Assembly: GCA_003223295.1 (NCBI GenBank)
Contig: QHYM01000151.1
Location: forward strand, 1-52,142
DNA: 52,142 nt
Source of the DNA: Acidobacteriota bacterium
Lineage (GTDB): Bacteria; Acidobacteriota; Terriglobia; Acidiferrales; UBA7541
Direction of reading: 5' to 3'
In this document: one piece after another, positions 29,510-39,765 of the stretch
Numbering within the stretch: the first letter of the stretch is position 1
Layout of the letters: the number at the start of each line of letters is the position of its first letter
Program-made: the position numbers and the translations under genes
The notes under the pieces: generated by a model
What the model was told of the DNA's origin: nothing
Databases searched by the model: none
What the model saw: only the letters and a program-made list of their open reading frames with translations

Positions 29510-31069
29510 ATGACCAAACGACCGAAACCGATTGTATTGACCGTGTTGGATGGATGGGGATACCGCGCGGAGACCAAGGGAAACGCCATCGCTTTGGCTC
29601 GGAAACCAGCTTACGACGAGCTGATTCGCAATTTTCCAAGCACACTGATTCACACCTCGGGCCCCTTCGTGGGTTTGCCTGAAGGGCAAATGGGCAACAG
29701 CGAGGTCGGCCACATGAACATGGGCGCGGGACGAATCGTGCACATGGATATCACGCGGATCGATTTGATGATCGCCAACAAGCAATTGCAAAACGTGCCG
29801 CTGTTTCAGCAGGCGGTGGAACGCGGGCGGCAGCGGCAACTGCACTTCCTGGGATTGCTGAGCGATGGCGGCGTGCACTCTCACATCAATCATTTGTTCG
29901 CGCTGTTGGAGATGGCCAAGCAGCAAAAAGTGGAAAAGGTATTTGTGCATTGTTTCATGGACGGCCGGGACACGCCGCCGAATAGCGGACGTGATTACCT
30001 GCGGCAATTGCAACAGAAGATGCGCGAGCTGGGCGTAGGCGAAATCGCGACGCTGGTGGGGCGCTATTACGCAATGGACCGCGACAACCGCTGGGAGCGC
30101 GTGGAACTGGCGTATCGCGCGCTGGTGCATGGGGAAGCGGAGACAAGGACCAGCGATCCGGTAGCTGCGCTGCAGCGGAGTTACGAGCAAGGCGTGACCG
30201 ACGAATTTGTGAAACCAATCGTGGTGACGAAGGGTAGCGGGCCGGCGGCTACTCCTGTTGGGCTCATTCGCAGCGAGGACACGGTGATTTTCTACAATTT
30301 CCGCGCCGACCGCGCACGGCAAATGACGAAAGCGCTGGCAGAGCCGGGATTTGACAAGTTTGTGGATGAAAAGCGGCCGGAGAATCTTTTCTTCGTGGCG
30401 GTGACGCAGTATGAAAAAACGTGGCCGTGGCTGAAGTACGTCCTCGCGCCGGAAAAACTGGAGCATATCCTGGCGCAAGTGTTCGCGGAGTTGCAGTACA
30501 AGAATCTGCGCACGGCAGAGACGGAGAAGTACGCCCACGTGACCTATTTTTTCAATGGCGGCGTGGAAAAGCCGTTTGGCGGAGAAGAGCGGATTTTGGT
30601 GCCGTCACCGAAAGTGGCGACGTATGATTTGAAGCCGGAAATGTCCGCGGCGGGAATTACTGACACAGTGGTGAAAGCGATCGAGAAGGGCGAGTTCGAC
30701 GCCATCATTATGAATTATGCGAACGCCGACATGGTGGGACATTCGGGGAAATTAGAAGCGGCGATCAAAGCGGTGGAAGCCGTGGACGCGGGGCTGGCGC
30801 GAATTTATCAGGCGATGAAGCCGCGCGGGGGAGTGTGGATTATCACCGCGGACCATGGAAACGCCGAAACGATGATCGATCCCGCGACCGGGGGGCCGCA
30901 CACGTATCACACCACGAATCCGGTGCCGCTGATTCTGGTGCGCGAGGACGAAAAGGTGAAATTGAAGCGCGGCGGGTCGCTGCGGGACATTGCACCGACC
31001 ATGCTGAGCGTGCTGGGGCAGCCGCGGCCGGCGGATATGACCGGCAACGATTTGCGCATTGTTTCATGA
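29510..31069 (+). CDS. gpmI: 2,3-bisphosphoglycerate-independent phosphoglycerate mutase
   Basis: A 519-residue alkaline-phosphatase-fold mutase that converts 3-phosphoglycerate to 2-phosphoglycerate without cofactor. Visible are [11 protein letters not shown] (metal Asp), the phosphoserine loop [61 protein letters not shown] and [11 protein letters not shown]. Full length. It overlaps no other gene, and its stop is seven bases before the start of the next dehydrogenase gene, suggesting co-transcription. Confidence 0.97.
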   Translation: MTKRPKPIVLTVLDGWGYRAETKGNAIALARKPAYDELIRNFPSTLIHTSGPFVGLPEGQMGNSEVGHMNMGAGRIVHMDITRIDLMIANKQLQNVPLFQQAVERGRQRQLHFLGLLSDGGVHSHINHLFALLEMAKQQKVEKVFVHCFMDGRDTPPNSGRDYLRQLQQKMRELGVGEIATLVGRYYAMDRDNRWERVELAYRALVHGEAETRTSDPVAALQRSYEQGVTDEFVKPIVVTKGSGPAATPVGLIRSEDTVIFYNFRADRARQMTKALAEPGFDKFVDEKRPENLFFVAVTQYEKTWPWLKYVLAPEKLEHILAQVFAELQYKNLRTAETEKYAHVTYFFNGGVEKPFGGEERILVPSPKVATYDLKPEMSAAGITDTVVKAIEKGEFDAIIMNYANADMVGHSGKLEAAIKAVEAVDAGLARIYQAMKPRGGVWIITADHGNAETMIDPATGGPHTYHTTNPVPLILVREDEKVKLKRGGSLRDIAPTMLSVLGQPRPADMTGNDLRIVS

Positions 31070-31076
31070 CCTGCCA

Positions 31077-32084
31077 ATGAAGCGCACAATGCCTGCTGAG
31101 ACAAAACTGGTGATTTGCGTGTGGCACTCGTTTACGGAGTGGCGGCCGAAGCCGTTGATAGCGGAGGCGATTCGAAAGCGCTGGCCGGAGATGCGCGTCG
31201 TGCACCTGCCGGATTACGACAAATTGCCGGAGGAATTGCCGGACACCGACATTTTTGTAGGTTATTCGCTGCGCGCAAAGCAATTGAAGGACGCCAAGAA
31301 GCTCAAGTGGATTCATTCGACGGCTGCGGGAGTGGCGCAATTGATGTATCCCGAGCTGCGTGATTCGGGGATCCTGGTGACGAACCCGAGCGGTGTGTTT
31401 TCCGTGCCGATGGCGGAGCACACCATGGGATTGCTGCTGGCGCTGGCGCGAAATTTTCCGGATTCCGTGCGGCAGCAGGATCGCGCGAATTGGTCGCAAC
31501 AGGAGTTGTGGGACAAGCCTCAGCACCTGACAGAAGTGAATGGGCAAGTGCTGCTGATTGTGGGTTATGGCTCGATCGGGCGGGAACTGGCGAAACGCGC
31601 GAAAGGGTTTGAGATGCGTGTGTGGGGAGTGACGCGCTCGGGCCAGGGAGACAGCGCGCACGCGGAGCGGATTTTTCCCGCCGCAAAACTGCACGAAGCG
31701 CTGCCCGGGGCGGATTACGTGGTGATTGCCGCACCGGAGACGGCGGAGACGAAACATCTTATTGGAGTGGCGGAGATGGCCAGGATGAAGCGCGGCGCGC
31801 GACTAATCAATGTGGGACGCGGGTCGTTGCTGGATGAAAAGGCGCTAATCAGCGCACTCGAGACCAGGGCGTTGGGCGGGGCGGCGATTGATGTGGCGGA
31901 AACGGAACCGCTGCCGGCGGACAGCCCGCTCTGGAAGGCGCCGAGCCTTTTTATCACGCCGCATACCAGCGCGTTGAGCGACCGGCTTTGGAAACGCCAG
32001 GCAGCGATTTTGGCGGAATTGCTGGAGAGGTGGTTTGATGGTAGAGAGATGCTCAACCAGGTGGATTTGGGGCGAGGATACTGA
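31077..32084 (+). CDS. D-2-hydroxyacid dehydrogenase
   Basis: A 335-residue NAD-dependent dehydrogenase. The Rossmann motif is LLIVGYGSIGRELAKRAKGF. The catalytic Arg follows in INVGRGSLLDEKALISALE, the Glu in VAETEPLPADSPLW, and the His in FITPHTSALSDRLW. The early part (IHSTAAGVAQLMYPELRDSG, ILVTNPSGVFSVPMAEHTMG) is also standard. It groups with general 2-hydroxyacid dehydrogenases rather than SerA, and lacks an ACT domain. ATG at 31077 is used; a TTG 18 bases upstream would overlap gpmI. Substrate unknown (glyoxylate/hydroxypyruvate are the common ones). Confidence 0.87.
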   Translation: MKRTMPAETKLVICVWHSFTEWRPKPLIAEAIRKRWPEMRVVHLPDYDKLPEELPDTDIFVGYSLRAKQLKDAKKLKWIHSTAAGVAQLMYPELRDSGILVTNPSGVFSVPMAEHTMGLLLALARNFPDSVRQQDRANWSQQELWDKPQHLTEVNGQVLLIVGYGSIGRELAKRAKGFEMRVWGVTRSGQGDSAHAERIFPAAKLHEALPGADYVVIAAPETAETKHLIGVAEMARMKRGARLINVGRGSLLDEKALISALETRALGGAAIDVAETEPLPADSPLWKAPSLFITPHTSALSDRLWKRQAAILAELLERWFDGREMLNQVDLGRGY

Positions 32085-32198
32085 AGACGTTTTCAGTCGT
32101 GAGTTCTAAGTTCTAAGTAAGCTGTACCAGAAAGCCCAGGGCCGCTTTCGAAGAACACGAGGCCTTCACGGGAAAGCATTTGCCAAGACGCGACGGTT

Positions 32199-32230
32199 GA
32201 GATGCTTCGCTGCGCTCAGCATGACACGCG
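32199..32230. repeat. Imperfect palindromic element
   Basis: ATGCTTCGCTGCGCTCAGCAT (32202-32222, quoted in part: ends ATGCT...AGCAT) forms an imperfect hairpin in the gap after the dehydrogenase gene. Sequences of this style (cttcgctgcgctcag cores) recur in intergenic DNA of many GC-rich bacteria, to my recollection. Only one copy is seen in this window. Confidence 0.35.
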
Positions 32231-32319
32231 TTAGGATGGGTGAGTGGGAGACGCGCGTAATCTACAGCTCGATTCCGGTCCCTGAACTTGTAACTTGCAA
32301 CTAGGACTAAAGGCCGTTG

Positions 32320-33423
32320 TCAGTCGCCGACGCCGGCTTTGGTGGCTTGATAGCCTTCGCGCGCGTAAACCTGAAATTTCTGCTTCTTTCCCTTCTGGTC
32401 GACGATCGTCAGCGGACCACCGTCGGGAGCGACGAGTTCCACTTTAACTTTGTGGAATTTGCCGTCTTTCGCGCCGCTGGAGGGTGTGAAAGAAATGCTG
32501 TACTGGTGGCGGAGAAAAGCGGCAACGCTGCGGAAAATGTCGGGGATTTCGCCGTCGAACTGTGGGAACCACGCGAATCCACCGGTTTGCTGCGAAAAAG
32601 TACGAAGCTGATTCTCGGCTTGCAGATAATCCATATGCGCGCCGAGAGAGCCGCGCGTTTCGAGAAAGTTCGTCCAGGTTTTACCCAAGCCGACGCAGAA
32701 GATGGGAACGTCACTTCCACGAAGAGCTTTCATTGTTTGATCGAGAGTGTGCTTGGAAAAGGTGTCCACACCGCTGGCTAGCAGAAGAATGGATTTTTTC
32801 CCTTTCACGTCCTTGAGGCGCTCGGTCGTCTCGATCAGCGCATCAAAAACATTGGATTCGCTGAAACCCGGGAAATAAAGATGGTAGATGGCGTTGCGGA
32901 CTTCGTCTTTGTCTTGTGTAAAGTCCACCTCGATGCGAGTTTTCATGTCGAACGTTTCGAGAGCCACCCAGTCCTTCTGCTGCAGATTCGGGAAAAGGGC
33001 GTCAGCCCAGTATTTGGCATAAGCGGCGAACCAGCCGTACGCGTTTCCGCTGAATTGCATGAGCACGACCATGGTAATGGGTGCCTCAGTTGGCCCGAAA
33101 TTGCTAATAGCTTGTGGCACGCCGTCATCCAGAACACGGAAATTCTCTTTTTTGAGGTTGGGGATGAGGTCGCCATGCTGCGTGGCAGCCACCACGTCGA
33201 GCGTCACGACGGGCACGTCAACGCTGATGCTGACGTCGGATTGCGGCGGTTGCTGTCCTGGGGCCGGAGTTTGCGGCGGCGTGGGTTTCTGTTGCTGCTG
33301 AGGCGGAGGAGGCCCGCCCTGCGGGCCGGTGGGAGCTTGAGCAAGAGCAGGCCGTTCACTGACCGGCATCAGCAGAAGAGCAGGCAAAGCCAAGAACAAA
33401 AGTTTCGAAGCCATTCGTCCCAT
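32320..33423 (-). CDS. Secreted VWFA-related domain protein (acidobacterial type)
   Basis: A 367-residue protein starting at ATG 33423 (GAGG/AGGA just upstream). A signal peptide ending at ALA-Q is followed by a Pro/Gln-rich linker and then the VWFA-related domain: VTLDVVAATQHGDLIPNLKK, ENFRVLDDGVPQAISNF, KKSILLLASGVDTFSKHTLD and HQYSISFTPSS. This domain family is largely restricted to Acidobacteriota, which supports the taxonomic inference. The metal-ion site, normally D-x-S-x-S in the first strand, reads LMQFSGNAYGW here, so the first Asp and second Ser are lost and metal-dependent ligand binding is doubtful. Function unknown; probably periplasmic or surface-exposed. Confidence 0.87.
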   Translation of the reverse strand: MGRMASKLLFLALPALLLMPVSERPALAQAPTGPQGGPPPPQQQQKPTPPQTPAPGQQPPQSDVSISVDVPVVTLDVVAATQHGDLIPNLKKENFRVLDDGVPQAISNFGPTEAPITMVVLMQFSGNAYGWFAAYAKYWADALFPNLQQKDWVALETFDMKTRIEVDFTQDKDEVRNAIYHLYFPGFSESNVFDALIETTERLKDVKGKKSILLLASGVDTFSKHTLDQTMKALRGSDVPIFCVGLGKTWTNFLETRGSLGAHMDYLQAENQLRTFSQQTGGFAWFPQFDGEIPDIFRSVAAFLRHQYSISFTPSSGAKDGKFHKVKVELVAPDGGPLTIVDQKGKKQKFQVYAREGYQATKAGVGD

Positions 33424-33639
33424 CGTTCCTACCTCGTTAGCGCAGAAAAGTGCAATCCAACTGTATTCTCGTCTTCCTGCATCCCACGGCTCTGGCCAAG
33501 CGGTTGAGTTTAGGCAATGCGCCAGCAATGACCGGGCCGGGTCTCCATACCTGCATGTTAGTATGAAGCACGTTGGGTGCAAAACGTTAGCTGGCTGGTG
33601 CGGCCAGATGGTGGCCATTTCGCTGAGGAGGGTGGATTC

Positions 33640-35109
33640 GTGAATTGGAATGGGGTGGTGCAAGTTATCGCAGGGGCCGGGGCTCTGCTATTGGCTGCAA
33701 GCATTCCGGCGTCGGCGCAAGGAATCCCGCCAGCGGCGCCGGCGAGAGCGGCCAGTGGCTCTCCCCTGAATGACCCTCCGCCGATTGCGAGAGAGGCGCG
33801 CGGCTGGCTGGCGGACTTGATCAAGATCAACACCTCCAACCCGCCGGGGAACGAACAACTCGCGGCCATGTATGTAGCTGGAGTGCTGCAGAAGGAAGGG
33901 ATCAAACCGGAAATGCTGGATCTGGCGCCGGGAAGAAGCGCGGTCGTAGCGCGTCTGCGCAGCTCGGTGGTGCCAGACCCCTCGAAATCGCTACTTCTGG
34001 TGGCCCATTTGGACGTGGTGCCGGTGGACAAGGGGCGGTGGACGGTCGATCCGTTCGGAGCGGTGATTAAGGACGGCTATATGTATGGCCGCGGCGCCAT
34101 CGATGATAAAGGCATGCTGGCCGCGAACCTCGCGGTGTTCATTGGCTTGAAGCGGACGAACGCGCATCTGAACCGTGATGTGATTTTTCTGGCGACCGCT
34201 GATGAAGAACAGAGCGCAGACGCCAGCATCCGGATGCTCATTGCGAAATACTGGGACAAATTTGCGGCGGGCTTTGCGATCAACGAAGGCGGCAACGTTT
34301 TTCTGAAAAACGGCAAAGTGCAGTACATCGGCGTGCAGGCAAGCGAGAAAGTGGCGGTGAATGTCGCGGTGATTGCGCGCGGAACGTCGGGCCATGCTTC
34401 GCAGCCGACGAAGGATAATCCAGTGGTGCACCTGGCCGGGGCCATCACGAAGATCGGTACTTATTCCGCCCCGGTGCACTTCACAGCGATTGTCCGGCGG
34501 TACTTCGAGGGCATCGCACCGCTGGAAGACGACGAAATCGCGAAGTGGATCCGTTCGGTGGACACGCCGGACCGCGGCGAACACGCGCAACGCGTGGTGT
34601 CCGATGCCAGCCCGCTGTGGAATGCGATGTTGCGCGATACGATCGCGCCAACGGTGCTCTCGGCGGGCGTAGCTAACAACGTGATTCCCGCGGAGGCGCG
34701 CGCGAATCTGAACGTGCGGCTCTTGCCGGGAGATTCGATCGGCACGGTTGTGAATGATCTGAACAAACTGGTGAATGATCCGGCGGTAAGGCTGGAGGTG
34801 CAGCCAAACGCGGGACTGGCGGCCCCGCCGTCTTCGCTGGAATCGGATTTTTACAACTTGATCTGCCGGGTAGCTTCGAAGGAATTTGATGGCGCGCCTG
34901 CGTTGCCGTTTCAGTCGACGTGGTTAACGGACTCCGCGCAGTTGCGGCTGCACAATGTGCAGGCCTACGGGCTTGTGCCATTTCCCCTGACTCAGGAAGA
35001 TTTGAGGCGCATGCACGGCGATGACGAGCGGATTCCCTTGGTGGCTTTCGATAAGGGAGTAGGTGTGCTGACAAAAATTGTGACGGAGTTTGCGGTCACG
35101 CGTTACTAA
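33640..35109 (+). CDS. Secreted M20-family metallopeptidase
   Basis: A 489-residue protein. GTG at 33640 is preceded by GAGGAGGG and opens a signal peptide ending near PASAQG; the upstream frame to 33577 is not needed. Catalytic features are LLLVAHLDVVPVD (zinc His and catalytic Asp), GRGAIDDKGMLAANL (bridging Asp), LATADEEQSADASI (base Glu and zinc Glu) and a dimerisation domain around SGHASQPTKDNPV. The final His ligand is expected in the last quarter but is unclear: the region reads PFQSTWLTDSAQLRL where Thr-Asp/His is usual, and a possible His follows in RRMHGDDERIP. Broad exopeptidase of unknown specificity, likely periplasmic. Confidence 0.9.
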   Translation: MNWNGVVQVIAGAGALLLAASIPASAQGIPPAAPARAASGSPLNDPPPIAREARGWLADLIKINTSNPPGNEQLAAMYVAGVLQKEGIKPEMLDLAPGRSAVVARLRSSVVPDPSKSLLLVAHLDVVPVDKGRWTVDPFGAVIKDGYMYGRGAIDDKGMLAANLAVFIGLKRTNAHLNRDVIFLATADEEQSADASIRMLIAKYWDKFAAGFAINEGGNVFLKNGKVQYIGVQASEKVAVNVAVIARGTSGHASQPTKDNPVVHLAGAITKIGTYSAPVHFTAIVRRYFEGIAPLEDDEIAKWIRSVDTPDRGEHAQRVVSDASPLWNAMLRDTIAPTVLSAGVANNVIPAEARANLNVRLLPGDSIGTVVNDLNKLVNDPAVRLEVQPNAGLAAPPSSLESDFYNLICRVASKEFDGAPALPFQSTWLTDSAQLRLHNVQAYGLVPFPLTQEDLRRMHGDDERIPLVAFDKGVGVLTKIVTEFAVTRY

Positions 35110-35210
35110 CCAAGCGGCCGCTAAGAGAAATTCAAAAGGAAAATCGCACGGACAAAGCTTCCGTTGAATAATAGAAAGCCAGAAAGTTCAATCCGCCCTC
35201 GGAAGAAGGC

Positions 35211-36635
35211 ATGAATTTTCGTCACTCGAAGATTGTGTGCACCATCGGACCGGCAACCTGTTCGCCGCGGATGATTGACCGCCTATTCGCGGCGGGAATG
35301 GACGTGTCGCGGCTGAATTTTTCGCATGGGACGCATGAAGAGCATGCTCGGAACTTCGCGTTGATACGCGGCGCCTCCGGCGAGCACGAGAAGCCGGTTG
35401 CGATTCTGGCCGACCTCCAGGGCCCAAAAATCCGTACCGGGGCGCTGGCGGGCGGAGGTCCGGTGATGCTGCGCACCGGGCAGCGGTTCATCATCACCAC
35501 TGCCAAAGTGTTGGGCGATTCCACGCGCGTCAGCACCACGTTCACGGCACTACCCCGGGAGGTGCACCGTGGTGACCGCATCCTGCTCTCGGACGGATTA
35601 ATCGAGCTGCGGGTCGAGCAGGTGCGTAGCCGGGAGGTGATTTGCGAGATCGTGAATGGCGGAGCGCTCGGCCAGCATAAAGGCATCAATCTGCCTGGTT
35701 TGAAGCTGCGCGTGCCGGCGTTGACGTCAAAAGACCGCGCGGACCTAGCGTTTGCGCTGAAGCATGGCGCGAATTACATCGCGGTGAGCTTTGTGCGGCG
35801 GCCCGAAGACGTGCTGCTGGCGAAACAACTAATTCGACGCGCTGGAAAAGACACACCGGTAATTGCCAAGCTCGAAAAACCGCAGGCCATCGAGAATCTG
35901 GATGCCATCCTGCGCGCAGCCGACGGGGTGATGGTGGCGCGCGGCGACCTGGGCGTGGAAATGAGCCCGGAACGCGTGCCGGTGGTGCAGAAAATGATTA
36001 TCGCAAGGGCGAGGGAACTCCGGCGGCCGGTAATCACCGCGACGCAAATGCTGGAATCCATGACGGAAAATCCGCGGCCCACGCGAGCGGAGGCTTCCGA
36101 CGTGGCCAATGCCATTTTCGACGGATCCGACGCGGTGATGCTTTCCGCCGAAACGGCCACGGGAAAATATCCCATCGAGGCTGTGAGCATGATGGCGCGC
36201 ATCGTCGAAGAGGCGGAAGGGAGCGTCCGGGAATTTCCGCGACCCGCACATCAGGAGCAACTCAAAATACCGGGAACTGTGGCCGAGTTGGTGTGCCACG
36301 CTTCACGCGAATTGGACATGAAAGTGATCGCCGTGTTCACGCACAGCGGATTCACGGCCCGGCTGATCTCGCGTTACCGTCCCTTAATTCCGATCGTGGC
36401 GTTTTCTCCCGAACAGGAGACGCGGCGACGCCTGGCCATGATCTGGGGTGTGTACCCAAGGAATATTCAGGATGTGCGAAAGATAGACGGGCTGGCAGCA
36501 GTGGCCGAGAAACGTCTGCTGGAAGAACGGCTGGTGCGCAAAGGCGACGTCATTGGAATCGTTGCGGGAACGCCAATGGGGATCCGCGGCACGACGAACT
36601 TCATGAAGTTTCACTTGATCGGTGGGCCGGCGTAA
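35211..36635 (+). CDS. pyk: Pyruvate kinase
   Basis: A 474-residue pyruvate kinase: IVCTIGPATCS, MDVSRLNFSHGTHEEH, ILADLQGPKIRTG, the catalytic lysine region VIAKLEKPQAIENLD, metal-binding DGVMVARGDLGVEM, TATQMLESM and the regulatory C-terminal domain (ELDMKVIAVFTHSGFTARLI). It catalyses PEP + ADP to pyruvate + ATP, the last step of glycolysis. Length is standard for type II enzymes. The stop is 12 bases from the convergent rhomboid gene. Confidence 0.96.
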   Translation: MNFRHSKIVCTIGPATCSPRMIDRLFAAGMDVSRLNFSHGTHEEHARNFALIRGASGEHEKPVAILADLQGPKIRTGALAGGGPVMLRTGQRFIITTAKVLGDSTRVSTTFTALPREVHRGDRILLSDGLIELRVEQVRSREVICEIVNGGALGQHKGINLPGLKLRVPALTSKDRADLAFALKHGANYIAVSFVRRPEDVLLAKQLIRRAGKDTPVIAKLEKPQAIENLDAILRAADGVMVARGDLGVEMSPERVPVVQKMIIARARELRRPVITATQMLESMTENPRPTRAEASDVANAIFDGSDAVMLSAETATGKYPIEAVSMMARIVEEAEGSVREFPRPAHQEQLKIPGTVAELVCHASRELDMKVIAVFTHSGFTARLISRYRPLIPIVAFSPEQETRRRLAMIWGVYPRNIQDVRKIDGLAAVAEKRLLEERLVRKGDVIGIVAGTPMGIRGTTNFMKFHLIGGPA

Positions 36636-36647
36636 ATTGAACCGCCC

Positions 36648-37433
36648 TTAATTGACCCAATTGTCGGGGCGCGAGGGTGGTTCCTTGCGGTGCTTGCCCA
36701 TGTAAACTTCAAAGCGCCGGCGATTGCGGCGGTTTTGCCAATCGGAAACGCTGTTGCGCAAACTGTAAAGAAAAGACCCGCGGCGCAGATAAACGTAGCC
36801 CACCAACAGTCCGCCCAGATGACAGAGATGGCTTACTCGGTCAGCTCCCAACCCAAACGTCCCGAGAAAGGTGATGACGGTCATAACGATGACGACCGTA
36901 CGCATGCTCATGGCCACCGGGAAGGGAAGGAGATAGACGCGGCGATCGGGAAAGAGAATGGCGCAAGCAACGAGAATTCCGAAAATAGCGCCGGAAGCGC
37001 CGATCGTTGGCACATAGGAGAATCCCTGATGGAACAGGACGGGCACCGTTTTCACAATGACATTGATGACCCCAGCACCCACTCCCGTAAGCAAGTAATA
37101 GCGCAGGAAGCGATTTCTTCCCCAGACGAGCTCAAGCTCTCGGCCAAACATCCAGAGCATGAACATGTTCATGAGGATGTGCCAGATGCTGTTGAGGTCA
37201 TGCAGAAACAAGTAGGTGAAGGGCTGCCAGATGTGCAGCAGAGGAATGACGCCGGCAGGGACAAGGCCGAACCACTTCAACAGCTCTATGTACGCGGACG
37301 GCCCGGAAAAGCGGTAGAGGAGAGCTTCGAAAATGAATACCGCAAAGTTGGCGATAAGAAGAAGCTTGACTCCCGGAGTGACGTAGAAGTCAAAACTGAC
37401 CCTATAGTTCTTGATCCCGGACCGAGAATGCAT
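36648..37433 (-). CDS. Rhomboid family intramembrane serine protease
   Basis: A 261-residue polytopic protein. The catalytic dyad is present: Ser147 in GASGAIFG and His205 in SHLCHLGGLLVG. The oxyanion-site Asn89 is in HILMNMFMLWMFG, and FTYLFLHD precedes it. Six hydrophobic helices fit the rhomboid core. The C-terminus is a basic cytoplasmic tail (RRNRRRFEVYMGKHRKEPP). The ATG at 37433 is preferred to a TTG six bases upstream. Substrates cannot be predicted. It lies 112 bases after the OPT transporter gene, in the same direction. Confidence 0.9.
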   Translation of the reverse strand: MHSRSGIKNYRVSFDFYVTPGVKLLLIANFAVFIFEALLYRFSGPSAYIELLKWFGLVPAGVIPLLHIWQPFTYLFLHDLNSIWHILMNMFMLWMFGRELELVWGRNRFLRYYLLTGVGAGVINVIVKTVPVLFHQGFSYVPTIGASGAIFGILVACAILFPDRRVYLLPFPVAMSMRTVVIVMTVITFLGTFGLGADRVSHLCHLGGLLVGYVYLRRGSFLYSLRNSVSDWQNRRNRRRFEVYMGKHRKEPPSRPDNWVN

Positions 37434-37545
37434 TAACAAAGTTTACGGCCCGGGGACGGTTCCGTCAAAGCAGTGACGGGCAGGATCCGCCACCTCCGTG
37501 TCGCTTACTTGGAGGGACCTTCGAGCGTCGGCACCTCTTTTAGTT

Positions 37546-39765
37546 TCAATCGAGCTTCTTGCGCGCAAAATAAAATAACGACGCCGCCAGGGCCACGAAC
37601 ATGATCAGGCCGAAGAGATTGCTGGTTGCCAGTGGGCCCATCATCTCTGGCCCGAACGCGAAAAGGTCTGCACGCCACGGCAGGCGCAAAACAGCAGTGA
37701 CCCAGTGCGGCACGTGATTGGAAATTTCCGGGTCCTGCAGCAAGTTGATGACAATCCCCAACAAACCGAACACGCCTCCGGCGGCAATCAACCCGCTGGA
37801 ATAGAGCGCGCCAGGGCTGGCTTCGCTTTCGTCCTTTTTCTTGGTGGTTGCTTCCACGAGTACGCGGACTAACCCTCCCGCAAACATCGCCGCCGTCGTT
37901 CCGAGCGAAAGATACGAGCCAACGGCAAAGGCCAGCGACCGTATCCCGAGAATCTCCACGGCAATCACCAGCGCCACGCCCATCAGGACCAGACGCCACG
38001 GCAAGCGCTGGCTCAGGATGCCGTTGATTACTGTAGCCATTAATCGTGCCTGGGGGGCGGGTGCTTTGTCGCTGCCAATTCCCTGCGCCCACTGGAGTTC
38101 AATCCTTTTGGAGCTGGGGTCGTAGAGATACTCGCCATCGGGGACCTGGCTGGAGCCAAGCGCATTGATCAGGACGTAGTTTTTTCCCAGATGTTCGAAT
38201 GTGTCCTTTTCCACTTTAACGCCTGTAGGCAAGGCTTGCAGGTTGATCGGAATTTCGGTCGAAATATACTTCTCAAGGCCCTTATTCATCAGGCCGAGCG
38301 TGATGCCAATGGCAAAGGTGGAAACCGTCACGCCGACCAGCAGGCCCCACTGCTGGCGTACGGGCGTGGCGCCAACAAGATAGCCGGTCTTCAAATCCTG
38401 CGAAGTCGCGCCCGCGATCGCCGCGGCGATGCACACCGATCCGCCAATGGTAAGGGCCAAAACGCCGTAGCTCGGCGCAGTCCAGCCAGCAAGAAGAAAA
38501 ATCGCGCACGTCGCCATGAGCGTGCCGATGCTCATGCCGCTCACCGGATTGGACGAATTACCGAGCAAGCCGCTGATGCGCGAAGCTACAGTGACAAAGA
38601 GAAATCCGAAGATCACCACGAGGATGCCTGCAAGAAGGTTCTGATACCACGCGGTGTTTGCGCCTTTGACGGGAGCAACAGTCAGCAGCAGGAACAGCAG
38701 GATGATAATCACCGCGGAACCGGCAACCACCCAGCTCATGGGCATGTCGCGTTCAATGCGGCTAGCGGCATTGGACGTAGTGCCGCCTCCTTCTGCGCGG
38801 ACATCTTTGAGGCCCGCGCGCAAGGCGGAAATAATGGTTGGCATCGTTCGAATCAGGGTAATCAATCCCGCCGCTGCCACGGCTCCCGCCGCCATCGGCC
38901 GGATATACTGCCGCCACATATCATCAGGCGTCATCTGCGGGATGGGGATCGTCGAAGGATAGATGGGCGTATTTCCTGCGAGCTGCCCGAAAAACTGAAT
39001 CGCCGGCATCACCAGCAACCAGGAGATAACGCCGCCCGCAAAAAGAATCCCGGCCACCTTTGGGCCGATGATGTAACCCACGCCTAGGTATTCCGAGGTG
39101 ATGGTGGCGCGGAAAGAAGCTCCCGGAAACCAGCCGGGGCGTGCCTCCGGCTGGCCAGTCCACGCTTGCACCGTATTCATCAGGAAAGTGTAAACACCAC
39201 CTAGACCCAGCCCCCAAAACACGCGTCCGGCAAACGAGCCGCCGCGTTCGCCGGCCACCAGAACGTCGGCGCAGGCTGTGCCTTCGGGAAAAGTCAGGTT
39301 GCCGTGCTCCTTGACGATGAGCTGCCGGCGCAGCGGAATCATGAACAAGACGCCCAACCAGCCCCCCAGCAGCGCCAGCGGGAAAATACGCCAGAAGGTG
39401 AATTCCGAGCCGAAGCCCAGAAAAATGAGCGCAGGCAGCGTGAACATCACGCCGGCGGCGAGCGACTCCCCGGCGGAGCCGGTGGTTTGCACGATATTGT
39501 TTTCAAGGATGGTCGCGCGGCCGAACGCTCTCAGGATGCTGATGGAAAGTACGGCAATCGGGATGGAAGCAGAAACCGTGAGCCCGGCGCGCAATCCGAC
39601 GTACACGCTAACCGCGCCAAAGAGCAGGCCAAACAGCGCTCCCAGGACCACCGCGCGCACGGTGAATTCCATCAGGCTTTCTTCCGTGGAGATATAGGTG
39701 CGAAACTCGCCAGCAGGCGCCGTGGAACTCCATGGCCGATCGCGAACCGCCTTTTGTTCGCCCAC
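37546..39765 (-). CDS. OPT family oligopeptide transporter
   Basis: A 739-residue membrane transporter. GTG at 39765 has an excellent GGGAGGA at five bases and gives the N-terminus VGEQKAVRDR; a TTG upstream (39792) is less likely. The family signature is in LTVSASIPIAVLSISILRAF, NIVQTTGSAGESLAAGVMFT and FPEGTACADVLVAGERGG, with some 15 hydrophobic segments and a final ATSNLFGLIMFVALAASLFY. OPT proteins import small peptides or metal chelates with protons. In context with many exported peptidases, peptide uptake is likely. Upstream, the DUF3857 pair is divergent. Confidence 0.9.
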   Translation of the reverse strand: MGEQKAVRDRPWSSTAPAGEFRTYISTEESLMEFTVRAVVLGALFGLLFGAVSVYVGLRAGLTVSASIPIAVLSISILRAFGRATILENNIVQTTGSAGESLAAGVMFTLPALIFLGFGSEFTFWRIFPLALLGGWLGVLFMIPLRRQLIVKEHGNLTFPEGTACADVLVAGERGGSFAGRVFWGLGLGGVYTFLMNTVQAWTGQPEARPGWFPGASFRATITSEYLGVGYIIGPKVAGILFAGGVISWLLVMPAIQFFGQLAGNTPIYPSTIPIPQMTPDDMWRQYIRPMAAGAVAAAGLITLIRTMPTIISALRAGLKDVRAEGGGTTSNAASRIERDMPMSWVVAGSAVIIILLFLLLTVAPVKGANTAWYQNLLAGILVVIFGFLFVTVASRISGLLGNSSNPVSGMSIGTLMATCAIFLLAGWTAPSYGVLALTIGGSVCIAAAIAGATSQDLKTGYLVGATPVRQQWGLLVGVTVSTFAIGITLGLMNKGLEKYISTEIPINLQALPTGVKVEKDTFEHLGKNYVLINALGSSQVPDGEYLYDPSSKRIELQWAQGIGSDKAPAPQARLMATVINGILSQRLPWRLVLMGVALVIAVEILGIRSLAFAVGSYLSLGTTAAMFAGGLVRVLVEATTKKKDESEASPGALYSSGLIAAGGVFGLLGIVINLLQDPEISNHVPHWVTAVLRLPWRADLFAFGPEMMGPLATSNLFGLIMFVALAASLFYFARKKLD

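Noticed and set aside
29492-31757. Long minus-strand frames (29492-30538 and 30843-31757) opposite gpmI and the dehydrogenase
   Set aside because: Antisense shadows; low-complexity His/Gln/Arg composition and no family features.
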